From positions 1 through 64,000 of the forward strand of contig CAZTTO010000013.1 of the NCBI GenBank assembly GCA_964616465.1: 64,000 bases of DNA. The letters are read 5' to 3'. How positions within the stretch are numbered: position 1 is the stretch's first letter; each line of letters opens with the position of its first letter. This stretch comes from JAFLBI01 sp964616465. GTDB taxonomy: Bacteria > Bacteroidota > Bacteroidia > Chitinophagales > Chitinophagaceae. The notes under the pieces were generated by a model. That model saw only the letters and a program-made list of their open reading frames with translations, was not told the DNA's origin and searched no databases. The position numbers and the translations under genes are program-made. Shown here one piece after another: positions 25,488 to 33,031 of the stretch.

Positions 25488-25757
25488 ATGGCAAAGAAAT
25501 CGATTATCGCCAGACAAAAGAAGCGTGAGAAAATGGTAGCTAAGCAAGCTGAAAAGCGTGCTGCTTTGAAAGCTGCAGGCGACTATGCTGCTCTAGATGC
25601 ATTACCAAAGAATGGTTCTCCCGTTCGTCTTAAAAACCGCTGTCAGCTGACTGGTCGTCCAAAAGGCTACATGCGCTTTTTCGGAGTATCTCGTGTTGTG
25701 TTCCGCGACATGGCATTGAATGGTAAAATTCCGGGCGTAAAGAAAGCCAGCTGGTAA
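25488..25757 (+). CDS. rpsN: 30S ribosomal protein S14 (zinc-free long form)
   Basis: 89 residues. Only one cysteine is present (KNRCQLTGRPKGYMRFF), so this is the long C-minus form that does not bind zinc, as opposed to the 61-residue zinc form. The spacer downstream has a TTCCCG/CGGGA hairpin near 25771-25785. Confidence 0.97.
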   Translation: MAKKSIIARQKKREKMVAKQAEKRAALKAAGDYAALDALPKNGSPVRLKNRCQLTGRPKGYMRFFGVSRVVFRDMALNGKIPGVKKASW

Positions 25758-25826
25758 TTCCAACTATAACTTCCCGCTTTCGGGATGAATAGAAACAACA
25801 TTAAGAACTGAATAATTCACAATACA

Positions 25827-26225
25827 ATGGTAACTGATCCTATTGCAGACTTTTTAACTCGTATTCGTAACGCCCAGATGGCGGGACACAGAATGGTTGA
25901 AATTCCTGCGTCTAACCTCAAAAAGCGTATGACAGAAATCCTTTACGATCAAGGATATATTCTGAAGTACAAATTTGAAGACAACAACAAGCAAGGTATT
26001 ATCAAAATTGCCTTAAAATATGATGCTGCAACTCGTCAGCCAGCCATTCGTTCTATGGAGCGTGTGAGCCGTCCTGGTCTTCGTCATTATGCTAAGCCAG
26101 CTGATTTCAAGCGTGTCATCAACGGTTTGGGTATTGCTATCTTGAGTACTTCTAAAGGAGTTATGACAGACAAGCAAGCTAAAGCTCAGAATGTAGGCGG
26201 AGAAGTACTTTGTTATATCAGTTAA
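25827..26225 (+). CDS. rpsH: 30S ribosomal protein S8
   Basis: 132 residues (MVTDPIADFLTRIRNAQMAG…, ending GVMTDKQAKAQNVGGEVLCY). uS8 is a primary binder of the 16S central domain and a known translational repressor of the spc operon in E. coli. Normal length and position. Confidence 0.97.
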   Translation: MVTDPIADFLTRIRNAQMAGHRMVEIPASNLKKRMTEILYDQGYILKYKFEDNNKQGIIKIALKYDAATRQPAIRSMERVSRPGLRHYAKPADFKRVINGLGIAILSTSKGVMTDKQAKAQNVGGEVLCYIS

Positions 26226-26293
26226 ATTAACCTCAGCTGTTTATTAAGCCTTCTACACATGGCTGAACACGGCTGGCAAAAAAATAAAAAACT

Positions 26294-26848
26294 ATGTCTC
26301 GTGTAGGTAAAAAACCCATCGCAATTCCAGCTGGAGTAACAATTACAGTGGATGCTGCAAACGTGGTTAAAGTGAAAGGTCCAAAAGGTGAACTTAGTGA
26401 AACCATTGACCGTGATATTTTGATTGAAATTAAGGATGGTCAATTGACTGTTGGCCGCCCTACTGATCAAATCAGACACCGTGCATTACACGGATTATAC
26501 CGTGCTTTAATTTCAAACATGGTGGTTGGTGTAACTGATGGTTTCAAGAAAGAAATGGAACTAGTGGGTGTGGGTTTTAAAGCCGCTAATACTGGTAACA
26601 CGCTTGATTTAGCGCTTGGTTATTCTCACAATATCATTTTCGAAATTCCAAGTGAATTAAAAGTAGCAACTGTAACTGAAAAAGGTCAAAACCCTAAGAT
26701 TCTTTTAGAAGGAATCGACAAACAATTGATTGGCCAGGTTGCAGCTAAATTGAGAAGCTTACGTAAACCTGAACCATACAAGGGTAAGGGTGTGAAGTAT
26801 GCTGGTGAAGTATTGAGAAGAAAAGCTGGTAAGGCAGCAGGTAAATAA
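26294..26848 (+). CDS. rplF: 50S ribosomal protein L6
   Basis: 184 residues with two repeated domains (MSRVGKKPIAIPAGVTITVD at the start; EPYKGKGVKYAGEVLRRKAG at the end). uL6 lies near the sarcin-ricin loop. Normal length. The downstream spacer carries GCTTCCG/CGGAAGC at about 26864-26884. Confidence 0.97.
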   Translation: MSRVGKKPIAIPAGVTITVDAANVVKVKGPKGELSETIDRDILIEIKDGQLTVGRPTDQIRHRALHGLYRALISNMVVGVTDGFKKEMELVGVGFKAANTGNTLDLALGYSHNIIFEIPSELKVATVTEKGQNPKILLEGIDKQLIGQVAAKLRSLRKPEPYKGKGVKYAGEVLRRKAGKAAGK

Positions 26849-26900
26849 ACATTGATTGAAACCGGCTTCCGGCAGAATCGGAAGCATTAAATAAAAATGT

Positions 26901-27254
26901 ATGAATAGCAAATTAGTTCAAAGGCAAAAAATCAGATACCGCATCCGTAAAAAGGTGGCTGGTACTGCAGCAAAACCTCGCCTTAGCGTATTCCGCAGCA
27001 ATTTGGAAATTTACGCACAGCTGATCGACGATAACAATGGAGTTACATTAGCAGCAGCATCTTCACGTGATAAGGATATTGCAGCTCAACCAGCAGTAAA
27101 AGTTGAAAAAGCTAAATTGGTTGGTCAAGCTATTGCTAGAAAAGCTTCTGAACTTGGAATTTCTCAAGTTGTGTTTGATCGCGGTGGTAATTTATATCAT
27201 GGCCGTGTGAAAGCAGTAGCCGACGGAGCTAGAGAAGGTGGTTTACAATTTTAA
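26901..27254 (+). CDS. rplR: 50S ribosomal protein L18
   Basis: 117 residues (KPRLSVFRSNLEIYAQLIDD… VVFDRGGNLYHGRVKAVADG). uL18 binds 5S rRNA with L5. Normal length and position before rpsE. Confidence 0.97.
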   Translation: MNSKLVQRQKIRYRIRKKVAGTAAKPRLSVFRSNLEIYAQLIDDNNGVTLAAASSRDKDIAAQPAVKVEKAKLVGQAIARKASELGISQVVFDRGGNLYHGRVKAVADGAREGGLQF

Positions 27255-27283
27255 AAGATTCAGCAAATCGTAATTGATATACA

Positions 27284-27805
27284 ATGTCTAAAGTAAGTGT
27301 AAATAAAGTGAAGGGTGGTCCCGACATGGAATTAAAGGAAAAAGTAGTTGCCATTAACCGTGTTGTGAAAACGACTAAAGGTGGACGTACTTTCAGCTTT
27401 TCTGCTCTTGTTGTTGTTGGTAATGAAAAAGGTGTGGTTGGTCAAGGTTTAGGAAAAGCAAAAGAAGTGCAGGAAGCTATTACAAAAGGAATTGAAGATG
27501 CTAAGAAGAATTTGGTAAAAGTTCCAATTATGCATGGTACTATTCCTCACGATCAGTTCGCTAAAGACGGTGCTGCAAAAGTATTGATTAAGCCAGCTGC
27601 TCATGGTGCGGGTGTAATTGCGGGTGGTAGCATGCGTGCAGTATTGGAAAGCGCAGGTGTTACCGACGTTCTTGCAAAAAGCCTAGGATCGGCTAACCCA
27701 CATAATGTGGTGAAGGCTACTATCAAAGCGCTTAGCTTATTGCGTGAGCCTGTAGAAGTAGCTAAAAACAGAAACCTAAAATTGACTAAGGTGTTCAACG
27801 GATAA
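27284..27805 (+). CDS. rpsE: 30S ribosomal protein S5
   Basis: 173 residues with double-stranded RNA-binding N-domain (LKEKVVAINRVVKTTKGGRT, FSFSALVVVGNEKGVVGQGL) and the conserved ending of uS5. It helps keep decoding accurate at the mRNA entry. Normal. Confidence 0.97.
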   Translation: MSKVSVNKVKGGPDMELKEKVVAINRVVKTTKGGRTFSFSALVVVGNEKGVVGQGLGKAKEVQEAITKGIEDAKKNLVKVPIMHGTIPHDQFAKDGAAKVLIKPAAHGAGVIAGGSMRAVLESAGVTDVLAKSLGSANPHNVVKATIKALSLLREPVEVAKNRNLKLTKVFNG

Positions 27806-27844
27806 TCATTCGATTCTGAAGAATATCCATAAAAAGATAATGAT

Positions 27845-28027
27845 ATGAAAAAGATTCGCATCACTCTTGTGAAAAGTCCAATTGATCGTCCTGAGCGTCA
27901 AAAGCTTACTTTGAAGGCACTTGGTTTAAACAAAACCAATTCTTCTAAAGAAGTTGAAGCAACTCCTCAAATTTTGGGGATGGTCAACAAGGTAACTCAC
28001 TTGGTTAAAGTAGAAGAACTAGCTTAA
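27845..28027 (+). CDS. rpmD: 50S ribosomal protein L30
   Basis: 60 residues (MKKIRITLVKSPIDRPERQK, ending in the MVNKVTHLVKVEE helix region). This is the bacterial short form of uL30. A strong hairpin follows 10 bases after the stop. Confidence 0.96.
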   Translation: MKKIRITLVKSPIDRPERQKLTLKALGLNKTNSSKEVEATPQILGMVNKVTHLVKVEELA

Positions 28028-28037
28028 TAAAAATATT

Positions 28038-28060
28038 GCTAACCTCTTGGTTAGCATTTT
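28038..28060 (+). terminator. Hairpin terminator/attenuator between rpmD and rplO
   Basis: GCTAACC (28038-28044) and GGTTAGC (28049-28055) around TCTT, then ATTTTTC. Inside the operon it can only reduce, not abolish, expression of rplO and secY, unless a promoter lies in 28061-28111. Confidence 0.6.
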
Positions 28061-28111
28061 TCATAACACACGCGAGGGGCGATTTCCCCGTAAGTTCAAA
28101 ATCATAAGAAT

Positions 28112-28561
28112 ATGAAATTACACAATCTAAAACCTGCTGAAGGCTCAGTTAAGAAAGAAAAGCGTTTAGGTAGAGGTGAAGCATCTGGTAAAGGTGGTAC
28201 TTCAACAAAAGGTAACAAAGGTAGTCAGAGCCGTGCTGGTTATCAGCGCAAGAATGCACATGAAGGTGGTCAGATGCCAATTCAGCGTCGTATTCCTAAG
28301 CGTGGTTTCAAAAATCCAGGAAGAGTATCTTATAAAGTATTCAACCTTGGACAAATTGAAGCAATTAGTGAGAAATATGGTATTACCGAATTTTCTCTTG
28401 AGAACTTATACATTAACGGCTTAATTAACCGTACTGATTTAGTAAAAGTATTGGCTAACGGTGAAATTAAAGCAAAGCTTACTTTCAAGGTGAATGCTGT
28501 TAGTGAAAAAGCGAAGGCAGCTATTGAAGCTGCAGGCGGAACTGTTGAAATTGTAAAATAA
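28112..28561 (+). CDS. rplO: 50S ribosomal protein L15
   Basis: 149 residues. The glycine/arginine-rich N-terminus (GRGEASGKGGTSTKGNKG) and the region GGQMPIQRRIPKRGFKN are standard for uL15. It is placed before secY as usual, but lies between two hairpin terminators, which is odd. Confidence 0.97.
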   Translation: MKLHNLKPAEGSVKKEKRLGRGEASGKGGTSTKGNKGSQSRAGYQRKNAHEGGQMPIQRRIPKRGFKNPGRVSYKVFNLGQIEAISEKYGITEFSLENLYINGLINRTDLVKVLANGEIKAKLTFKVNAVSEKAKAAIEAAGGTVEIVK

Positions 28562-28578
28562 TTTCTTGTATCTTGCCC

Positions 28579-28603
28579 GACGCATCAACGATGCGTCTTT
28601 TTT
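28579..28603 (+). terminator. Strong intrinsic terminator between rplO and secY
   Basis: GACGCATC (28579-28586), loop AAC, GATGCGTC (28590-28597), then TTTTTT. It fits a full intrinsic terminator and would separate ribosomal protein synthesis from secY expression. Confidence 0.75.
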
Positions 28604-28636
28604 GCTTAAACACTAACCCCATAATAAAAATCATCC

Positions 28637-29983
28637 GTGAAAAAATTATTGCAAACTTTCAGGAATATTTGGACCATTGATGAGTTGCGTGATAAAATTA
28701 TAGTTACGCTTGCATTGGTCTTAACATATCGCCTTGGAACACACATAGTGTTACCAGGCATAGATCCTAATATGATAGAAGATGCTCAAAAAGCCGCAAG
28801 TACCCAAGGGTTACTCGGTTTGTTTGATGCATTTGCTGGTGGCGCTTTTTCTCAAGCATCTATACTTGCTTTGGGTATTATGCCTTATATCTCTGCTTCT
28901 ATCTTTATGCAGTTGATGACCATATTGGTGCCTCAGTTGCAAAAAATTCAAAAAGAAGGTGAGAGCGGTAGGAAAAAAATTAACCAGTGGACAAGATACC
29001 TTACTGTAATTGTAACTGCTTTTCAAGCTGGTGCATACGTAGCGTACTTAAATAGTCCTGGTTATGCAGAAGCTATTTTGCCTTCTTATAAGCCTTATTT
29101 CTGGTTTTCAACAGTTGTAATCTTAACTGCTGGTACTTTATTTGTAATGTGGTTGGGTGAAAAAATTCAGGATAAAGGTTTAGGTAACGGAACTTCTATC
29201 ATCATCATGGTTGGTATCTTGGCCCGTTTGCCACAATCTTTGATCCAAGAATTTTCAGCTAAGAGTGAGAGAGCTGGTGGTGGTTTATTAATCTTCTTAA
29301 TTGAAATAGCTGTCTTAATTGCTATCATACTTGGATTAATTCTATTAGTTCAGGGTGTTAGAAAGATACCTGTAAACTATGCTAAGCAAATTGTAGGGAA
29401 CCGTCAGTTTGGTGGAGCGCGCCAGTTTTTACCAGTTAAAGTAAACAGTGCTGGTGTAATGCCAATCATCTTTGCTCAGGCAATTATGTTCTTACCTACA
29501 TTAATCTCTTTCACAAATATTGAAAGTGCTCAAGGAATAGTAAGAATATTCAATGACCACAGCAATACATGGTACATGGTAGTATACGCATTTATGGTAA
29601 TTGGATTTACTTTCTTGTATACTGCTCTTATTTTTAATCCTAAGCAAATTTCTGAAGACCTGAAGCGTAACAATGGATTTATTCCAGGTGTTAAGCCCGG
29701 TCAGCCTACAGCAGACTATATTGGCTCAGTAATGGATAGAATTACTCTTCCTGGTGCTATTCTACTTGCTATCGTTGGTATTTTGCCTGGTTTTGCACAA
29801 AGATTAGATGTAACACAAGGATTCAGTACATTCTTTGGTGGTACTTCATTGCTAATTATGGTTGGTGTTGTATTAGATACTTTGCAACAAATTGAAACCT
29901 ATCTATTAATGCGCCAATACGATGGCTTAATGAAGAGTGGTCGCGTACAAGGAAGACAAACAGTTGGTTCGTCTCCTATATAA
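28637..29983 (+). CDS. secY: Protein translocase subunit SecY
   Basis: 448 residues, GTG start. Ten membrane segments are expected; family marks include LGIMPYISASIFMQLM (segment 2 region), the plug region before it and GLGNGTSIIIMVGI. It forms the channel of the Sec translocon with SecE and SecG. It is bracketed by terminators at 28579 and 30007. Confidence 0.97.
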   Translation: MKKLLQTFRNIWTIDELRDKIIVTLALVLTYRLGTHIVLPGIDPNMIEDAQKAASTQGLLGLFDAFAGGAFSQASILALGIMPYISASIFMQLMTILVPQLQKIQKEGESGRKKINQWTRYLTVIVTAFQAGAYVAYLNSPGYAEAILPSYKPYFWFSTVVILTAGTLFVMWLGEKIQDKGLGNGTSIIIMVGILARLPQSLIQEFSAKSERAGGGLLIFLIEIAVLIAIILGLILLVQGVRKIPVNYAKQIVGNRQFGGARQFLPVKVNSAGVMPIIFAQAIMFLPTLISFTNIESAQGIVRIFNDHSNTWYMVVYAFMVIGFTFLYTALIFNPKQISEDLKRNNGFIPGVKPGQPTADYIGSVMDRITLPGAILLAIVGILPGFAQRLDVTQGFSTFFGGTSLLIMVGVVLDTLQQIETYLLMRQYDGLMKSGRVQGRQTVGSSPI

Positions 29984-30006
29984 TGGCTCATAAATATATA
30001 ATTTTG

Positions 30007-30041
30007 ACCTGTCGGCTTATAACCGACAGGTTTCATTTTTT
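30007..30041 (+). terminator. Intrinsic terminator between secY and map
   Basis: ACCTGTCGG (30007-30015), loop CTTATAA, CCGACAGGT (30023-30031), then TTCATTTTTTT. It ends 10 bases before the map start, so map would need read-through or a promoter I cannot see. Confidence 0.75.
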
Positions 30042-30050
30042 TAAAAACAG

Positions 30051-30890
30051 ATGTTTAGACCGAATGGTATGATGATATCAAAAACACAAGACGAATTGGT
30101 GCTCATGAAAGAAGCTGCCATGCTGGTTAGTCAAACATTGGCTGAAGTAGCGGCTGTTTTAAAACCAGGCATGACAACCATGCAATTAGATGCATTGTGC
30201 AACCAATTCGTGCGCGATAAAGGCGCAATTCCATCTTTCTATCAATACCATGGTTATCCACATAATATTTGTGCGTCCGTTAATGATGTAGTAGTACACG
30301 GATTTCCGAATAATATTCCAATAAAAGAAGGTGATATTGTATCTATTGATATGGGAGTTATTTGGAAAGGATGGCACGGCGATCATGCTTATACTTTTGC
30401 AATGGGTAATGTTGATGAGGCATCTTTACAGCTCATTCGTGTTACAAAAGAAAGTTTGTATTTGGGAATTGAAAAAGCAATAACAGGCAATAGAGTTGGT
30501 GATATTTCTTTTGCTATACAGTCGCATACAGAAAAGAAACATGGATATGGTGTAGTGAGAGAGTTAGTGGGACATGGATTAGGAAGAAGCTTGCATGAAG
30601 ATCCACAAGTTCCCAACTATGGAAAACGTGGTACTGGTCCGAAGTTGAAAGAGAATTTAGTATTGGCTATTGAACCTATGATTAACATGGGCAAAAAGGA
30701 GGTATATACAGAAAGTGATGGTTGGACAGTAAGAACAATCGATGGAAAACCATCGGTTCATTTTGAGCATGATGTATGTGTGAAAAAAGATAAAGCCATT
30801 ATATTATCAGATTATAGCATCATTGAAGCCGCAGAACAGAAGAATCCATATTTAAATACTTCCTATTATTCTGCAACTAAGAATGCCTAA
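30051..30890 (+). CDS. map: Methionine aminopeptidase, type I
   Basis: 279 residues (in-frame ATGs at 30069 and 30072 are possible starts). Metal ligands are visible in context: SIDMGVIWKGWHGDHAYTF (two Asp), LVGHGLGRSLHEDP (His), AIEPMIN (Glu) and HFEHDVCV (final Glu). It removes the initiator Met from new proteins. In most relatives infA and rpmJ follow; here the next gene, overlapping by 8 bases, is an FAD oxidoreductase. Confidence 0.96.
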   Translation: MFRPNGMMISKTQDELVLMKEAAMLVSQTLAEVAAVLKPGMTTMQLDALCNQFVRDKGAIPSFYQYHGYPHNICASVNDVVVHGFPNNIPIKEGDIVSIDMGVIWKGWHGDHAYTFAMGNVDEASLQLIRVTKESLYLGIEKAITGNRVGDISFAIQSHTEKKHGYGVVRELVGHGLGRSLHEDPQVPNYGKRGTGPKLKENLVLAIEPMINMGKKEVYTESDGWTVRTIDGKPSVHFEHDVCVKKDKAIILSDYSIIEAAEQKNPYLNTSYYSATKNA

Positions 30891-32142
30891 TACAAAGAAA
30901 GTTTTATGCGTTGTAGGCGGTGGTGCAGCAGGTTTCTTTTGTGCAATCCAAGCCGCTACACTTCAAGAAAATCTTCGTGTTATTATTCTAGAAAAGACAG
31001 GTAAAATTTTACAAAAAGTAAAAATTAGTGGAGGCGGAAGATGCAATGTAACACATGCCTGTTTTGAAATTCCCACTTTATCCAAAAAGTATCCAAGAGG
31101 AGAAAACTTTTTAAAAAAGAGTCTTCATTGGTTTTCTCCCAAAGACACTATACAATGGTTTGCAGATAGAGGAGTTACCATTGTAGAAGAAGCCGATGGA
31201 AGAATGTTTCCTTCCACCAATCAATCACAAACAATTATAGATTGTTTGATGCGTGAGGTAAATCGACTTCAAATTGAAATTCGTTATCATGCAGGTGTTC
31301 AATCCATTCAAAAGAATGAATACTTTCAATTGAGTTTACAAAGTGCTGAGCAACTCAGTGCAGATTATGTTTGCATAGCCGTAGGCGGTTACCCTTCGCT
31401 GCAGCAGTTCGATTGGTTGCAGTCGTTGGGACATACCATTGTACCGCCCGTGCCCTCACTTTTTACATTCAATCTTCCTAAGCATCCTATTACATCACTA
31501 ATGGGAGTGAGTGTTCCCAATGTATTGGTTAAGGTAAATGGAACATCAATTAAGCAAGAAGGTCCCATACTAATTACGCATTGGGGTTTAAGTGGACCTG
31601 CTGTTTTAAAAGCATCGGCATGGGGAGCAACTGAACTAGCAGCTTTGAAGTACCAATTTACAGCTACCATAAATTGGTTGCATGCTTTTAATTTTAACGA
31701 ACAGGATGTACGTGCTCAATGGAATGATCAAAGATCAAAATTTAGTACTCAAAAAATTGCTGCTAAATCTATGTTCAATTTGCCTATTCGTTTATGGCAG
31801 TTTTTAGTTGCATCAGCAGGTATTCAAGATCATCAGAATTGGTCAACTTTACAAAGTGAACAACAAAAATTATTGACTAAGTATCTATTGGCATACGAAG
31901 TACAAGTGTCTGGCAAAACCACCTTCAAAGAGGAGTTTGTTACAGCAGGAGGTATATCACTCTCTGAAGTTGACGTAAATACAATGCAAAGTAAAAAAAT
32001 AGAAGGCTTGTATTTTGCAGGAGAGATACTCAATGTAGATGGTGTAACGGGAGGATTTAACTTTCAGCATGCGTGGACAAGCGGGTGGATTGCAGCTAAG
32101 TCAATAGCTCATTCCCTTAAAGATGTAAGTGTCCAATCATAA
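30883..32142 (+). CDS. HI0933/BaiN-family FAD oxidoreductase
   Basis: 419 residues. Rossmann FAD motif GGGAAGFFCAIQAA is near 9-22, KISGGGRCNVTHAC near 47-60, and the C-terminal FAD loop ILNVDGVTGGFNFQHAW near 387-403. The family is often labelled aminoacetone oxidase or NAD(P)/FAD-dependent oxidoreductase; its physiological reaction is uncertain. It overlaps the end of map by 8 bases and overlaps the convergent DUF547 gene by 34 bases at its 3' end. Confidence 0.87.
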   Translation: MPNTKKVLCVVGGGAAGFFCAIQAATLQENLRVIILEKTGKILQKVKISGGGRCNVTHACFEIPTLSKKYPRGENFLKKSLHWFSPKDTIQWFADRGVTIVEEADGRMFPSTNQSQTIIDCLMREVNRLQIEIRYHAGVQSIQKNEYFQLSLQSAEQLSADYVCIAVGGYPSLQQFDWLQSLGHTIVPPVPSLFTFNLPKHPITSLMGVSVPNVLVKVNGTSIKQEGPILITHWGLSGPAVLKASAWGATELAALKYQFTATINWLHAFNFNEQDVRAQWNDQRSKFSTQKIAAKSMFNLPIRLWQFLVASAGIQDHQNWSTLQSEQQKLLTKYLLAYEVQVSGKTTFKEEFVTAGGISLSEVDVNTMQSKKIEGLYFAGEILNVDGVTGGFNFQHAWTSGWIAAKSIAHSLKDVSVQS

Positions 32143-32936
32143 TCTAAATAGCGGAGTTTGTAGTTCTTATGTGAATCATCAATTAGTTTATATTCACGGA
32201 GAATTTTCATGATTCCTTTTTTGCCCCCAAAATCTCCTTTATACCAAAAAAATAATTTTGGTATCCAAATTTCTTCTTTAGTGGTATTAATAGAACATAG
32301 TTGTAAGTAATTTTTTGTAGCAAGATGTAACTGTTGATCTAATAACAAACTGTTATAAGCCGCAATAGGAGGACAGCTTATAGCTCCGCAGTTTAAAGCA
32401 AAGTGTATTCTCCAATCAAGTTGACGGATTCTTGCACTTTTTTCCCAAGAACTAGGAAATGGTTTCGTTAGGTATCCTTGGCTCCACCAAATGGATGATT
32501 TTCTGAGTAATCCATGTTCAATATCATTTAAGCTAAGTATTCGTTTACCAATTTTAATTTGTTTGGTTTTAAAAAACTTGGATCTATGATCATACAATGA
32601 TTTATTATGATTCAACAGCTCAATCACATAAGCATTGTAAAGATTTATCCAAATGGTAGCTTTTGCATTTTCATCTTGTAGATTCATTAGCGCTGTGTCA
32701 ATACCATCCCTCGATAAATCAGTTAAAAAAGATTTAGAGTCTAGTCCTCTTCGTGTATTTTTAAGAAAATCGATAGATAATTTTTCCAGGAAATGAGGTG
32801 TTATTTGGGCTTGGTTGGTACTCATAATCATGTATAAAGTCAAGCATAGAAGCCCTCTTACGACCACTTTTTTAAGGCCTAGTTTGTAATTATTTGAAAG
32901 ACAATGCTTTAAAGCCGCCGACGGGATTCCATTCAT
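32109..32936 (-). CDS. DUF547 protein, probably exported
   Basis: 275 residues. A hydrophobic stretch near 24-40 (VVRGLLCLTLYMIMSTNQAQ) suggests a signal peptide, perhaps from a start downstream of 32936. The DUF547 signatures are ATIWINLYNAYVI near 93-105 and IHFALNCGAISCPPI near 178-192, with two cysteines. Function unknown; the fold has been compared with papain/transglutaminase-like proteins. Convergent with the oxidoreductase, overlapping it by 34 bases. Confidence 0.8.
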   Translation of the reverse strand: MNGIPSAALKHCLSNNYKLGLKKVVVRGLLCLTLYMIMSTNQAQITPHFLEKLSIDFLKNTRRGLDSKSFLTDLSRDGIDTALMNLQDENAKATIWINLYNAYVIELLNHNKSLYDHRSKFFKTKQIKIGKRILSLNDIEHGLLRKSSIWWSQGYLTKPFPSSWEKSARIRQLDWRIHFALNCGAISCPPIAAYNSLLLDQQLHLATKNYLQLCSINTTKEEIWIPKLFFWYKGDFGGKKGIMKILREYKLIDDSHKNYKLRYLDYDWTLTSLRE

Positions 32937-32992
32937 TATAACAAATTAATCAAAAAGTTTCAATGAAATGCAATAGAGTCGCGGATTTCAAG

Positions 32993-33023
32993 TAATTTTG
33001 CAGCCCCGAATAAAACAATCGGG
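32993..33023 (+). promoter_or_regulatory. rpsA promoter -7 element and leader hairpin
   Basis: TAATTTTG at 32993-33000 matches TAnnTTTG exactly; no good -33 partner is evident. CCCGA (33005-33009) and TCGGG (33019-33023) form a hairpin at the predicted RNA 5' end, 8 bases before the ATG. The order (…TTTGCA, C-run hairpin, ATG) mirrors the rpsJ leader. Confidence 0.55.
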
Positions 33024-33031
33024 ATATTTTT

